This document shows positions 8,801 through 15,634 of a DNA stretch of 46,341 bases, in pieces. Made by a program: the position numbers and the translations under genes. The stretch covers positions 1-46,341 of the forward strand of contig JACZWC010000029.1 in the NCBI GenBank assembly GCA_022572355.1, given 5' to 3'. The stretch's first letter is position 1, and every line of letters begins with the position of its first letter. The notes below the pieces were generated by a model. The model ran no database searches. It was not told the origin of the DNA and worked only from the letters and a program-made list of their open reading frames with translations. This stretch comes from Bacteroidota bacterium (GTDB lineage: Bacteria > Bacteroidota > Bacteroidia > NORP154).

Positions 8801-9800
8801 TTTAAATTGGGACAATTATGAAGGTATTGCATTCTCTTATTACACAATATGGAGAGATACAACGGCATTAGACAACTGGGATTCGCTTACTTCTCTTACC
8901 AGTAACAATACAACATATCTGGATGCAAATCCTCCCCAAACTGGAGTCCTGAGGTATATTATCGAGGTAGTTCATCCGGACGGATGCTTGGCGGATAAAT
9001 CGAAGAATTACAACTCTTCCAAATCCAATACCACTGCCGTCGCTGGAACAGCCTTGGGCGTTTCTTCTTCAGTTACAGATGCATCACAAGGAAATTGTGA
9101 TGGTATTGTTGCAGCTACAGTGAGCGGCGGTGTTGCACCTTATACGTATCTGTGGGACGATCCTGCCAACCAAACAAATGCAACAGCGACTGGATTGTGT
9201 GCAGGTTACGTTACTGTTCTAGTCACAGATGCCATTGGTGATACCGTTTCAACTACTGATTCTGTAGGAACCATAATTGTTCCTTTATCCGGAGTAGTGA
9301 CTACTACCAATGCAGCAGATTCAAGTACATGTACTGGCCAGGCCTTGGTAACACCGGCTGGTGGAGTTTCACCTTATACTTATCAGTGGAACGATCCCTC
9401 AGGACAGACAAACGCAACTGCATTTGGGTTATGCGTAGGAACCATTACCTGTACAATAGTTGATGCAAACGGCGACACTGCTTATGCATCAGGTACAGTA
9501 ACCGTTCCCGTTGGAATTCTAGAGATCAGCAATAATAAGATCATGATGAGAGTTTTCCCGAATCCGTATTCCGGTGAAACGCAAATTGTATATTCATTGA
9601 CGACAGATGCTGATGTCAGGCTTGAGATATTTAATGTGCTTGGCGAGAGAATTGTTACGCTTGCCAATGAACATCAATATATGGGTGAACACAAGTATAT
9701 GTTCGGAGCGGCCAGGCTCGGATATTCCAATGGCATATATCTGGTCAAACTCACGGCGAACAACCAAGTGCATTTTGAGCGCTTGATAGAATTGAAGTAA
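2829..9800 (+). CDS. Giant secreted PKD/SprB-repeat surface protein with T9SS sorting domain
   Basis: 2323 aa. The signal peptide ends at about ANAQ (residue 24). A GEVED domain spans ~187-315, with FGVWIDFNND and FGETEDYP. Thirteen consecutive PKD-type repeats follow (~318-1430), most with a WDFGDG-like core, an early Cys (CPG/CPN) and a late Cys (CGN). Six SprB-type repeats (~1431-1888; SGGxxPYTYxW ... VTDxxGC) come next, then a fibronectin-III-like region (~1891-2071) and two more SprB-type repeats (~2075-2231). A type A T9SS domain with VFPNPYSGETQ ends the protein (~2234-2323). SprB of Flavobacterium johnsoniae is the mobile gliding adhesin, so an adhesin or motility role is possible. 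No PorP/SprF partner lies beside it, so function is inference. The next gene shares its C-terminal module. Confidence 0.9.
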   Translation: MKAKLLSLVLSIFCLSINYSANAQFITYSENFNSGTTYCPGAPEYDNWGTFRAQLDTSLFNFKSVNIRGGYDLTGRRCNDPIVVNQIAGSLMNGMPGTWNCGGFSWMVDTSCVTGCNVPGDGVEFTTSSSGCTCTAGYLLRPCIGNSNWGGVNTSACSAPTQFMIVEFEYFCIPTYNNSCLSDDYIDGVDFAGISNSATGCNGNTDNYIYNTSDTAKTAATNTYPITLTPSTLWPQGFGVWIDFNNDSDYTDAGEYVFSSAPGMVPVNGNITIPSGATFGLTQMRVRAIYNAQPTSNDACTLFNFGETEDYPIMISAPQVSFDVDTNVGCTPLTVMFTNTTTFGNATSYTWQWGDGTPDYSGTDTAHVFSIGGWYTVYLNAYDFVGTFLGSYNMGIQVIGGTSFPIYVSDTLICPGTTIYFDQWDWSDTRDWDFDDGTTSTDWWVQHSYADTGIYTVTLDLGFTGCPPTTLTATVYVVDTITPNALASVSKNPACPSEQLSFYPQGWSSTSFAWDFGDGNTSVLTNPYHTYAATGAYTVTLTTTNSCGNTNTETMTVDITDTLSPTNYGFSYNPNSPLCPGTQINFNSSNWENDPSWDFGDGYTASSQYPKHTYASPGTYTVTHTMTNACGNTTAVTDTIVIDGSLLPNSGFSHYPNPVACPNEPVNFGPYEYNADSYDWDFGDGNTSVLQYPFHKYSATGTYVVSLTVVNDCGNQSTTTDTVNIVDTITLPGSIYTYIWPKSACPGEQIYFNSQWGFPTYIYDYGDGSIDTMSNPWRQHTYGSPGTYFTSQTIMNYCGSDTTIYDTVIINNSMGIPNWVSLNTYPNPVCPNEPIGLNGPWGYAAYDWFMGDGSDTLSTTNAYVNYSYANAGTYNVSLTISNYCGDDTVLFDTILVDNTIPVSNSVYLSGWPNPACPGETVNLNASNGFSTYVWDFGDSSATVTTSNQQVTHQYDSAGIYTALVTMTNYCGNDTTISTNIQIDTSIQVPNWLWFYIYPDEVCPGQEVDFITDMGYASYTWDFGDGYTAMGSSSTSYTYDSVGTYNVSVTVANGCGNSVILTSTVQVDSNANFPSWMNMWFSQSPVCPNELVTLQTYAGYSTYIWDFGNGDSILTTTSSQIDHAYPSAGDYQASVTIVNGCGDSITVYKTIDIDNNVTISWLDINLPSNPSCPGDEVVININGSSNNTYSWDLGDGAVDTTVGTGTTHVYDSVGNYNVVVIATNACGNSLSASKTVSITNSASPTLYPWTWGTLAQSIIIGCPGDAVTFYFEGIVTDNMWDFGDSTSGVATEVFINEDGMPITIIKHAYSSAGSYTVTLTLTNGCGNVATSSKTYTVGTNLLVDGGLVIEPPSSTSGYTTCRSIGFVAYGGSSYTWDYGDGTIVLNSPTPTSSHTYSSAGNYTVSVTITNGCGNSTTYSETMTIQDVGGTIVTASETVSISCGGGSDGEATGAVSGGSAPYTYVWDDQSAQSSATASGLSAGTYNVTITDNLGCEGTASVTLTDPADIVLSTSTTQASCGSSDGTASTTVSSGGTSPFTYSWSSGASSSTADSLVVGNYSVTVSDANGCSSTDNASISENGGGTVTVDATTDATCNGDADGSISVSISGGSLPYTYLWSTGDTIDDITGLSAGTYNLTVTDAAGCQASELVTVSEPDALSITFTTVDADCGSSNGSATANVTGGTPTYTYQWDSNAGSVTTALASSLSANSYDITVTDANGCTTTTNTVVSNDNSPQITITVTDVSCYGAGDGAITTSVTGGTTPYQYIWTWSGGGSTSPSLSGLNAGSYTLLLQDGSGCWAGQGVTITEPDSMAITTTVTDATCNNSDGMASATVSGGSSPYGYSWSSGGSGSSEAGLAAGSYTLTVTDSNGCSQVDNFTVGTSPPVQQICIITVDSTSTQNVIVWEKPIPNGIDSFRIYRDILGNYTHIGSVPYADLSEFVDTTNNVNPQSTSYRYKVSVIDSCGNESAMSDYHETIHLLVSLGTPPIMNLNWDNYEGIAFSYYTIWRDTTALDNWDSLTSLTSNNTTYLDANPPQTGVLRYIIEVVHPDGCLADKSKNYNSSKSNTTAVAGTALGVSSSVTDASQGNCDGIVAATVSGGVAPYTYLWDDPANQTNATATGLCAGYVTVLVTDAIGDTVSTTDSVGTIIVPLSGVVTTTNAADSSTCTGQALVTPAGGVSPYTYQWNDPSGQTNATAFGLCVGTITCTIVDANGDTAYASGTVTVPVGILEISNNKIMMRVFPNPYSGETQIVYSLTTDADVRLEIFNVLGERIVTLANEHQYMGEHKYMFGAARLGYSNGIYLVKLTANNQVHFERLIELK
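3781..7116 (+). repeat. Array of 13 PKD-type coding repeats
   Basis: In-frame units of about 82-98 residues, diverged in DNA sequence but sharing CPxE near the start, a WDFGDG-like motif in the middle, a YxxxGxYxVxxTxxN stretch and CG(N/D) near the end. The motif is altered in some units (for example FMGDG in the seventh), which suggests purifying selection on fold rather than recent copying. Confidence 0.85.
7117..8490 (+). repeat. Array of six SprB-type coding repeats
   Basis: In-frame units of about 72-80 residues with the pattern (A/S)xC..(S/D)G.a...v.GG..PY.Y.W......l.ag.Y.vtvtD..GC. Two further copies of the same repeat lie at about 9050-9520, after the fibronectin-like region. The same repeat family recurs in the proteins at 9903, 15635 and 23667. 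Confidence 0.85.
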
Positions 9801-9822
9801 TTACTTACTTCGTATAATTTTG
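9792..9822 (+). promoter_or_regulatory. Bacteroidota-type promoter at the end of the PKD giant
   Basis: TTG (9792-9794, a Leu codon near the end of the upstream gene) and TAATTTTG (9815-9822) are separated by 20 nt, a full consensus match. The predicted start near 9829 lies just before the hairpin at 9835, so the transcript would begin with a terminator-like stem-loop before the gene at 9903. Confidence 0.5.
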
Positions 9823-9834
9823 TTGATTATGAAT

Positions 9835-9876
9835 AAACCCTTGAGAATTTAAAGTCTCAGGGGTTTCTTATTTTTG
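9835..9876 (+). terminator. Intrinsic terminator (or 5' leader hairpin) between the two T9SS genes
   Basis: AAACCCTTGAGA (9835-9846) pairs with TCTCAGGGGTTT (9855-9866), 12 bp with one G-U, around an 8-nt loop. CTTATTTTTG follows. The U-tract includes TATTTTTG (9869-9876), itself a TAnnTTTG match, though no TTG is found at a usable distance. Confidence 0.75.
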
Positions 9877-9902
9877 TAACAAACCTCCTTTAACACCCAA
9901 TT

Positions 9903-12266
9903 ATGAAACAAACAATCACGATACTCTTCGCAATACTAATTTCAGGATCAATCTTTAGTCAGAATATAGTATGGGAAAACTCAGTTGGTGGCAGCAAGTC
10001 TGATGGGGCATCTTCAATTTCAGGGACTTTTGACGGCGGATATATTGTGGCAGGATATTCATATTCCGAAGATGGTGATATACACGGGCATCACGGGAGT
10101 TTCTCCTTTGCCGATGCACTGATTGTCAGATACACTGCTGATGGCGATACCTTATGGACGAAGTCACTTGGCGGATCCCTGGATGATGTACCAGATAAAA
10201 TTCTACAAACACCTGACAGTGGTTTTATTTTTGTGGCCTTTTCCAAATCAAGTGATGGCGATGTAACGGGGCACCATGGCTCTGGAGGAACCTGGGATAT
10301 CTGGGTTGTAAAATTAGATCCTTCAGGGAACATTACCTGGGAGAATTCCTTCGGTGGAACAAACCATGAATACGGCCTCGGCATCGACATTGTTGGAAAC
10401 AATGGCTACATCGTAGCTGGTAGCGCAAGATCTACAGATGGAGATGTTTGGGGCAATCTCGGTGGAGCCGATTTCTGGGTGTTGAGACTCGATCTCAATG
10501 GAGACACTATCTGGACTCGATCTTATGGTGGTACTGGTTATGAATATGCAGAGGACATTAAAACGACCAATGATGGGGGATTCATAGTGGTCGGTGAAAG
10601 TGCTTCCAATGATATTCATCTGTCAAGTAATAACGGCATCGATGATTATTGGATCTTAAAATTAGATAGCGTTGGTGCCATACAGTGGCAAAAATCATAT
10701 GGAGGGTCTGCATGGGAGTGGCCCTATGCGGTGGAACAAACCATTGACGGAGGATATGTTGTCGGAGGCTTTACCAGATCGAGTGATTTAGATGTGCATG
10801 GTAGTCACGGATTTGAGGATTATTGGATACTGAAATTGGATAATCTTGGAGATACGCTATGGACCAAAGCGCTTGGCGGTTCAGGGGCTGATAAAGGACT
10901 GGATCTATTCGAATATTGCGATGGTAGTATTACAATAACCGGTTGGTCTAAATCGAATGATGGTGACATCAGTGACCACAATGGCTCTGCCGATTCAACT
11001 GATATTTGGAATGTTAACCTCGATTCTGATGGTAACATCAATTGGTCGGAGTCCATCGGGGGAACAAATAATGATGAAGGCACGGCTTTGTATCTGACAA
11101 CTGACGGATATTATGTGACCGCTGGATTTTCCAGATCTTCTGATGGAAATGCTACCGTAAATAAAGGAGGTTACGATCAATGGGTTGTAAAGCAAAGGCC
11201 CAATAGAACAATACCTGGCATTTGCATGGTTACAGTTGATAGTACCTCCACAAAAAATGTGATCGTTTGGGATAAGACCGGAATGACATATATTGATAGC
11301 TTCCGGATTTATCGGGATATCATTGGAAATTACACTTACGTTGGTAGCGTGGATTTCAATTCCCTTAGCCACTTTACGGATACCACCAATGGAATTAATC
11401 CCAACAATGTACCTTATCGTTATAAACTAACAACGCTGGACAGCTGCGGAAATGAAAGTGATTTCAGCACTCATCACAAGACAATGTTGCTTCAGGTGAA
11501 CCTTGGCGCACCTCCGATTATGAACCTATTTTGGAATGACTATGAAGGGTTCAGTTACACGTTTTACCGGGTTTTCAAGGATACCACAAATCAAGACAAT
11601 TGGATAAAAATTGATTCTCTTGCCTCTAACACCAATTTGCTTACCGACAATCCTGTTCCCTCTACTTATCTCAGATATATGGTAGAGGTGGTTCCCCCCA
11701 GCGTTTGTGTGGCAGATAAAGCAAAGAACTACAATTCGAGTAAATCGAACAGTACAAACGTTTCAGCACCTATGGGATTAGCTGCCACCTCTACATCTAC
11801 TATGACTTCTGCGCCTGGAGCATGCGACGGCACCGCAACTGTAACAGCAACCGATGGAACAACTCCATATACTTATTTGTGGGATGGTGGAGCTGGATTT
11901 CAAACCAATATGACAGCTGTAGGGCTCTGTGAGGGAACTTTCACGGTGACAGTTACCGATGCCACAGGAGCAAACGTAACAAGCACTGTTACCGTTAGTG
12001 ATCCTGTGGGTATTGAAATGTCAATGCTCGAAAAAACCTTCAGGATATCTCCGAATCCAACCAGTGGTAAATCATATATTGAGTTTAGCTCATTGCATGA
12101 AGACTTAATGCTGGAAATCTATGACCTGCTGGGACGAAACGTTTACAGCACGATCGTCAGGACCAAGAGATCAATTCTCGACCTCTCCCAACAACCTAAA
12201 GGTGTTTATCACTTGAAGATCTCCTCTAAAAGTGGGTCATTCATCAGGAAAATTGTAATTGAATAA
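9903..12266 (+). CDS. Secreted protein with seven propeller-like repeats and T9SS sorting domain
   Basis: 787 aa. The signal peptide ends near SIFSQ (residue 19). Residues ~20-430 hold seven repeats of about 57-61 residues, each running W..S.GG...D......DGGYIVAG.S.SSDGD..G.HG..D.WV.KLD..G. Seven such units suggest a closed seven-bladed beta-propeller; this is inference from the count. A fibronectin-like region (~434-615) and one SprB-type repeat (~623-703) are homologous to the same parts of the preceding giant protein. A type A T9SS domain (ISPNPTSGKSYIEF) ends the protein. Enzymatic residues are not recognisable, so a binding or scaffold role on the surface is more likely. The 3' end overlaps the convergent Maf gene by 23 bp. 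Confidence 0.88.
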   Translation: MKQTITILFAILISGSIFSQNIVWENSVGGSKSDGASSISGTFDGGYIVAGYSYSEDGDIHGHHGSFSFADALIVRYTADGDTLWTKSLGGSLDDVPDKILQTPDSGFIFVAFSKSSDGDVTGHHGSGGTWDIWVVKLDPSGNITWENSFGGTNHEYGLGIDIVGNNGYIVAGSARSTDGDVWGNLGGADFWVLRLDLNGDTIWTRSYGGTGYEYAEDIKTTNDGGFIVVGESASNDIHLSSNNGIDDYWILKLDSVGAIQWQKSYGGSAWEWPYAVEQTIDGGYVVGGFTRSSDLDVHGSHGFEDYWILKLDNLGDTLWTKALGGSGADKGLDLFEYCDGSITITGWSKSNDGDISDHNGSADSTDIWNVNLDSDGNINWSESIGGTNNDEGTALYLTTDGYYVTAGFSRSSDGNATVNKGGYDQWVVKQRPNRTIPGICMVTVDSTSTKNVIVWDKTGMTYIDSFRIYRDIIGNYTYVGSVDFNSLSHFTDTTNGINPNNVPYRYKLTTLDSCGNESDFSTHHKTMLLQVNLGAPPIMNLFWNDYEGFSYTFYRVFKDTTNQDNWIKIDSLASNTNLLTDNPVPSTYLRYMVEVVPPSVCVADKAKNYNSSKSNSTNVSAPMGLAATSTSTMTSAPGACDGTATVTATDGTTPYTYLWDGGAGFQTNMTAVGLCEGTFTVTVTDATGANVTSTVTVSDPVGIEMSMLEKTFRISPNPTSGKSYIEFSSLHEDLMLEIYDLLGRNVYSTIVRTKRSILDLSQQPKGVYHLKISSKSGSFIRKIVIE

Positions 12267-12855
12267 GGAATTCGTGCATTCTTTTCGCTAGCTCCTCAAT
12301 CGGAAGGCCCATAACATTGGTGTACGAACCCTCAACTTTATCAATCTTAAGAGGGCCTATTTGTTTCCTATCTTGCGTAATAAGTTCCTGTATTCCGTAG
12401 GCTCCCGCTTTATCAAAAGGTTGATACTCCTTTATGTAGATATCAATATCTCTCTCTGCGAACATGGAGAAATGAACCACAGTCTGGCAGCTGAAGGTAA
12501 GCTTCCTTTCAATGGATCTTAGGGTGACTGCAGTAATAACTTCATGGGATTTACCTGACAGCAGAACCAACATGGATTTTGCCTCCGCCGCATTCAAAGG
12601 CTTGCCTAAATGGAGTTCTCCCAGATATACCACTGTATCTGCGGCAATTACCAACTCTTTCTCCGACTTAATTGATATAGCGGCAGCCTTCTGAGCACTT
12701 AAATATTCTGCATGCTCCTTATTAAGTAAATTATTGGGATACTCCTCATCCACATTCGTTTCCCGAACTGAAAACTTCCACCCCATTTCCTCGAGCAATG
12801 TTTTTCTCCTTGGAGATTTTGAGGCAAGAATAATATTGTAGCTATTTAATAAGAT
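12244..12855 (-). CDS. maf: Maf-family nucleoside triphosphate pyrophosphatase
   Basis: Maf proteins hydrolyse non-canonical or modified NTPs to monophosphates. The reading frame shows the family's N-terminal signature ASKSPRRKTLLEEMG, then AADTVV with the catalytic Asp, LSGKSHEVITAV, and DKAGAYGIQ near the end. No ATG, GTG or TTG lies upstream of that signature in frame. The first usable codon after it, TTG at 12796-12798, would delete the phosphate-binding SKSPRR motif. At the position where a Bacteroidota Maf would start (LLNSYNIILASKSP preceded by Met) the codon is ATC (12853-12855), giving 203 aa. I place the start there: either a rare ATC start or an ATG-to-ATC change or read error. The gene follows the UbiA gene by 24 nt and overlaps the convergent T9SS gene by 23 bp. 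Confidence 0.82.
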   Translation of the reverse strand: MLLNSYNIILASKSPRRKTLLEEMGWKFSVRETNVDEEYPNNLLNKEHAEYLSAQKAAAISIKSEKELVIAADTVVYLGELHLGKPLNAAEAKSMLVLLSGKSHEVITAVTLRSIERKLTFSCQTVVHFSMFAERDIDIYIKEYQPFDKAGAYGIQELITQDRKQIGPLKIDKVEGSYTNVMGLPIEELAKRMHEFLIQLQFS

Positions 12856-12879
12856 AACAGTTCGACGAATTACACGGAC

Positions 12880-13827
12880 TTACAGGCTAAAAATGGCCAA
12901 TTGTGGATTTACTACAGTCGCAAACAAAATACCAGCCACCATAACAAATTTCATTACCCAACTTGCACGATGATAGTCCTTCGGACCATCAGCCTTAATT
13001 ATCGTCCATATCAGGAAAAACAAAGGAATGTGAATCAATAGGGAAATATAAACGACAGCTTGCCAGTCACTAAAAAACAAAAATTGTAAATATCCAATTG
13101 AAAGCACCGTAATCCCTACAATTGAGACAACGATGTATTTCGTTTTTTTCAATCCAAAACGCACCGGGATAGTTACACTTCCATATTGCCTATCCCCTTC
13201 AACGTCTTCTGAATCCTTAATTATCTCCCGAGCCAACGTTGTAACAAATGCAAATATGGAGTATCCTAAAATCCAAAACCAGATTAAATGATATCCGGAT
13301 GTATTTACAAAATCGGGGCTCATTATTTTCAATAGTGGCATTTCATATAAACCAACGATCAAGGCCACCAATGCGGCCAGCATCGAGATAATCAGATTTC
13401 CTACCAGCAACTGGTGTTTGAACCTAGTGGAGTAAAACCACAACAATATCACCGTGAGGAAATTTATCAGGGCTAGCCCATACAAATGATTCTTGAATGA
13501 TATAAATATGCCAATCAAAATGCCTATGACGCTCATAACAACATGAAGCACCATGGCAACCCTTCGCTTGATCGTTCTGCCAACTACGATCTCATCCGGA
13601 CGGTTCTTGAGATCTACTTTCGTATCAAAATAATCGTTGATGGCGTATCCAGCGGCTGTTATCATAAGCGTGGCAAGCACCAATAGACTGAAGTCTACAA
13701 CGCTCATTTGCAAAACGAGTCCATTCGCAATCAGGATTTGCTCAATTACAAAATACCTGATTAAGTATAAGATAAGCGCCAATATTATCAGGTTGGGAAG
13801 TCGGAATAATTTGAAATAATCACGCAT
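12880..13827 (-). CDS. UbiA-family prenyltransferase (geranylgeranylglycerol-phosphate geranylgeranyltransferase-like)
   Basis: 315 aa integral membrane protein with about eight or nine hydrophobic segments. Both Asp-rich motifs of the UbiA superfamily are present: N64-D-Y-F-D-T-K-V-D72 (NDxxDxxxD) and D205-S-E-D-V-E-G-D212 (DxxDxxGD). These bind Mg2+ and the prenyl diphosphate. Bacteroidota homologues are usually annotated as geranylgeranylglycerol-phosphate geranylgeranyltransferase, but substrate cannot be read from the sequence. Its ATG follows the TAG stop of the DUF2520 gene directly (TAGATG), so the two are translationally coupled. Maf follows 24 nt downstream. Confidence 0.88.
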   Translation of the reverse strand: MRDYFKLFRLPNLIILALILYLIRYFVIEQILIANGLVLQMSVVDFSLLVLATLMITAAGYAINDYFDTKVDLKNRPDEIVVGRTIKRRVAMVLHVVMSVIGILIGIFISFKNHLYGLALINFLTVILLWFYSTRFKHQLLVGNLIISMLAALVALIVGLYEMPLLKIMSPDFVNTSGYHLIWFWILGYSIFAFVTTLAREIIKDSEDVEGDRQYGSVTIPVRFGLKKTKYIVVSIVGITVLSIGYLQFLFFSDWQAVVYISLLIHIPLFFLIWTIIKADGPKDYHRASWVMKFVMVAGILFATVVNPQLAIFSL

Positions 13828-14595
13828 CTATTTCCGCTTTACAATGCTGTTACCAATCATCTCATACAGTGCCTTATAATCAGGCTCACCCTCCAGTTCT
13901 TGCATATGATCACCCATAACTTTTATATCACCTCTCTTAGCCGGTCCCGTTTGTGCATCCTTCGGACTCATTCTTTTTACCTTTTCTGCTGTCTCTACTA
14001 TTAATGGACGAAGAATGTCCAAATCCAGATTCTCCTTTTTCAATAATTCTTCAGCGATTTGATACATGTGATTACTATAGTTTGAGGCGAATACTGCGGC
14101 TAAATGCACTGCCTTACGCTGCTTTGAATTGAGCTTATAAACAGATTCAATACCCACAAGCCTTGCAGCCAATTCTTTTAAATGATAAAGGTTGTCAGAA
14201 CTTGTTGCCTCCACACAGATAGGGAATTCTTCATTTTGAAGTGGATTACTCATGGAAAATGTTTGCAGTGGATAAAATACTCCTATCTCAGGAAAATTTG
14301 AAATCACCTCTACATCCAATGTACCGGAAGTGTGCACAACCAATCCAGTTACATCCATTTGATTCGCTAACTTTTTGATAGCGTCATCACTCACCGCAAT
14401 AATGTACAAGTCAGATTTTACTGGTAAATCCGCTATGTTTGCCGAATATTCTGTATTTAGCTGTTGCCCTAATCGTTGCGCTGACTCCAAAGACTGGCTT
14501 AATACGAACACTACCTGCACACCATTTGCCTGAAGCGCATTTCCCATATAAGTTGCTACGTTCCCCGCTCCTATTAATACAACCTCGTTTATCAT
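13828..14595 (-). CDS. Rossmann-fold and DUF2520 domain protein
   Basis: 255 aa. The N-terminus carries a dinucleotide-binding glycine motif (VVLIGAGNVATYMG, residues ~6-18) followed by a Rossmann-like fold. The C-terminal half is the DUF2520 domain, with the conserved KAVHLAAVFASNYSNHMY helix and a segment ending MSPKDAQTGPAKRGD. The overall plan resembles ketopantoate and pyrroline-5-carboxylate reductases, but the substrate is unknown. It sits 16 nt after the response regulator stop and abuts UbiA. A DUF2520-UbiA-Maf grouping is familiar in Bacteroidota from memory; its meaning is not established here. Confidence 0.88.
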   Translation of the reverse strand: MINEVVLIGAGNVATYMGNALQANGVQVVFVLSQSLESAQRLGQQLNTEYSANIADLPVKSDLYIIAVSDDAIKKLANQMDVTGLVVHTSGTLDVEVISNFPEIGVFYPLQTFSMSNPLQNEEFPICVEATSSDNLYHLKELAARLVGIESVYKLNSKQRKAVHLAAVFASNYSNHMYQIAEELLKKENLDLDILRPLIVETAEKVKRMSPKDAQTGPAKRGDIKVMGDHMQELEGEPDYKALYEMIGNSIVKRK

Positions 14596-14611
14596 TTATA
14601 CTTCGATAGTT

Positions 14612-15307
14612 TTAATCACAAAATTTATATCCGACTCCTCTAATTGAAATAAAATATACCGGATTCTTCGGATCATCTTCAAAATACTTTCTGAATGCCA
14701 ATATATAATTGTCAATGGTCCTTGTTGAAGGATAAACATCGTAACCCCATACTTGTTCGAGGATTTCATCTCTGGAAACAACTTCATTTTTCCTTTCAAT
14801 TAGAAGTTTCAATAACATTATCTCACGATTGGAAAGACTCGAAGCTTTCCCTTCGCCCCTGCTCACCTCAAAACTTTTAAAGTTAATCTTGTTGCTGCCA
14901 AATTTATAAATATTCAATTCGTCAGATACCAGCGAAGAATGGTCGCTTCGTTTAAGTAGTTTCTTTATCCTTAAAAGCAACTCTTCAAGATTAAAAGGTT
15001 TGGCCAGATAGTCATCGGCCCCAAGTTTCAATCCCTTCACTTTATCACTGCTACTTCCCTTTGCGGACAGGATCAATATTGGAATTTCATTATCCTTTAA
15101 TCTAATTGTTTGACAAACCTGAAATCCGTCAATTTCAGGCATCATTATATCCAGTACGATAATATCGAATCTCTGCTCAGAAAAAGTCTTCAATGCTGCC
15201 TTGCCATCATTTACCGTGAATACATCATAGCCTTCCAATACCAAATTGAGCTTGATAGCCTCCCTTAAATGCTCTTCATCTTCTACTAATAAAACTCTGT
15301 AACTCAT
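14612..15307 (-). CDS. OmpR-family response regulator transcription factor
   Basis: 231 aa from the ATG at 15307 (MSYRVLLVEDEE). An upstream ATG at 15355 would add 16 residues ahead of the receiver domain that fit no family pattern. The receiver domain has the acidic pair E9-D10 (and E11), the phosphoacceptor D53 (VLDIMMPEIDG) and K103 (ADDYLAKPF). The winged-helix DNA-binding domain spans ~135-231, with LSNREIMLLKLL and TRTIDNYILAFRKYFE. No sensor kinase gene is adjacent, so it is an orphan within the window. It diverges from the large protease operon, and the shared intergenic region holds two palindromes, so it may regulate that operon; this is inference. Confidence 0.92.
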   Translation of the reverse strand: MSYRVLLVEDEEHLREAIKLNLVLEGYDVFTVNDGKAALKTFSEQRFDIIVLDIMMPEIDGFQVCQTIRLKDNEIPILILSAKGSSSDKVKGLKLGADDYLAKPFNLEELLLRIKKLLKRSDHSSLVSDELNIYKFGSNKINFKSFEVSRGEGKASSLSNREIMLLKLLIERKNEVVSRDEILEQVWGYDVYPSTRTIDNYILAFRKYFEDDPKNPVYFISIRGVGYKFCD

Positions 15308-15634
15308 ATAGACACCCGATTCATTATGGACCCATTGGCCAGCGAATTTACCCATTTATGCAGTGAACATAGGTTACCAAATAATATTCTGATAAATTCC
15401 CATTTATCAATACTTTCTTTCAAATAACTTTGATAATCAAAGATTCCCGCAATAAACTTGAAATAATTGTTAGTATTTATTAATTTGGTACACTTGGATA
15501 TTGGGTTATTAATGTATTCGCCCGATACCTCTAATCTATATCCATCGGGGCAACCCTATTAACATGGAAACGTCTCTTTAAACGGTAGATCACGCAAAAA
15601 TTTTATAATATATCTCTATCAAATCTAGAAAAGC
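15308..15634. other. Divergent intergenic region between response regulator and protease operon
   Basis: No gene is seen in these 327 bases. They hold the two palindromes listed separately and a hairpin CCCGAT (15521-15526)/ATCGGG (15544-15549) in the likely leader of the protease operon. No convincing full TTG-N19-TAnnTTTG promoter was found in either direction. Confidence 0.5.
15390..15442. promoter_or_regulatory. Two palindromic candidate operators
   Basis: TGATAAAT-N4-ATTTATCA (15390-15409, 8-bp arms, perfect) and CTTTGATAATCAAAG (15428-15442, 7-bp arms around one base, perfect) have centres about 35 bp apart and share TGATA/TATCA half-sites. They lie about 85-135 bp upstream of the response regulator start and 190-245 bp upstream of the protease operon. 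Confidence 0.45.

Noticed and set aside
10995..11372. 125-codon minus-strand frame inside the propeller gene
   Set aside because: It lies wholly within a well-supported coding sequence and has no family features.
12796..12798. TTG as the Maf start codon
   Set aside because: It would cut off the conserved ASKSPRR motif, which is clearly present in the same frame upstream.
15521..15549. Riboswitch in the leader of the protease operon
   Set aside because: Only a 6-bp stem with a 17-nt loop is seen; no known riboswitch core could be matched.
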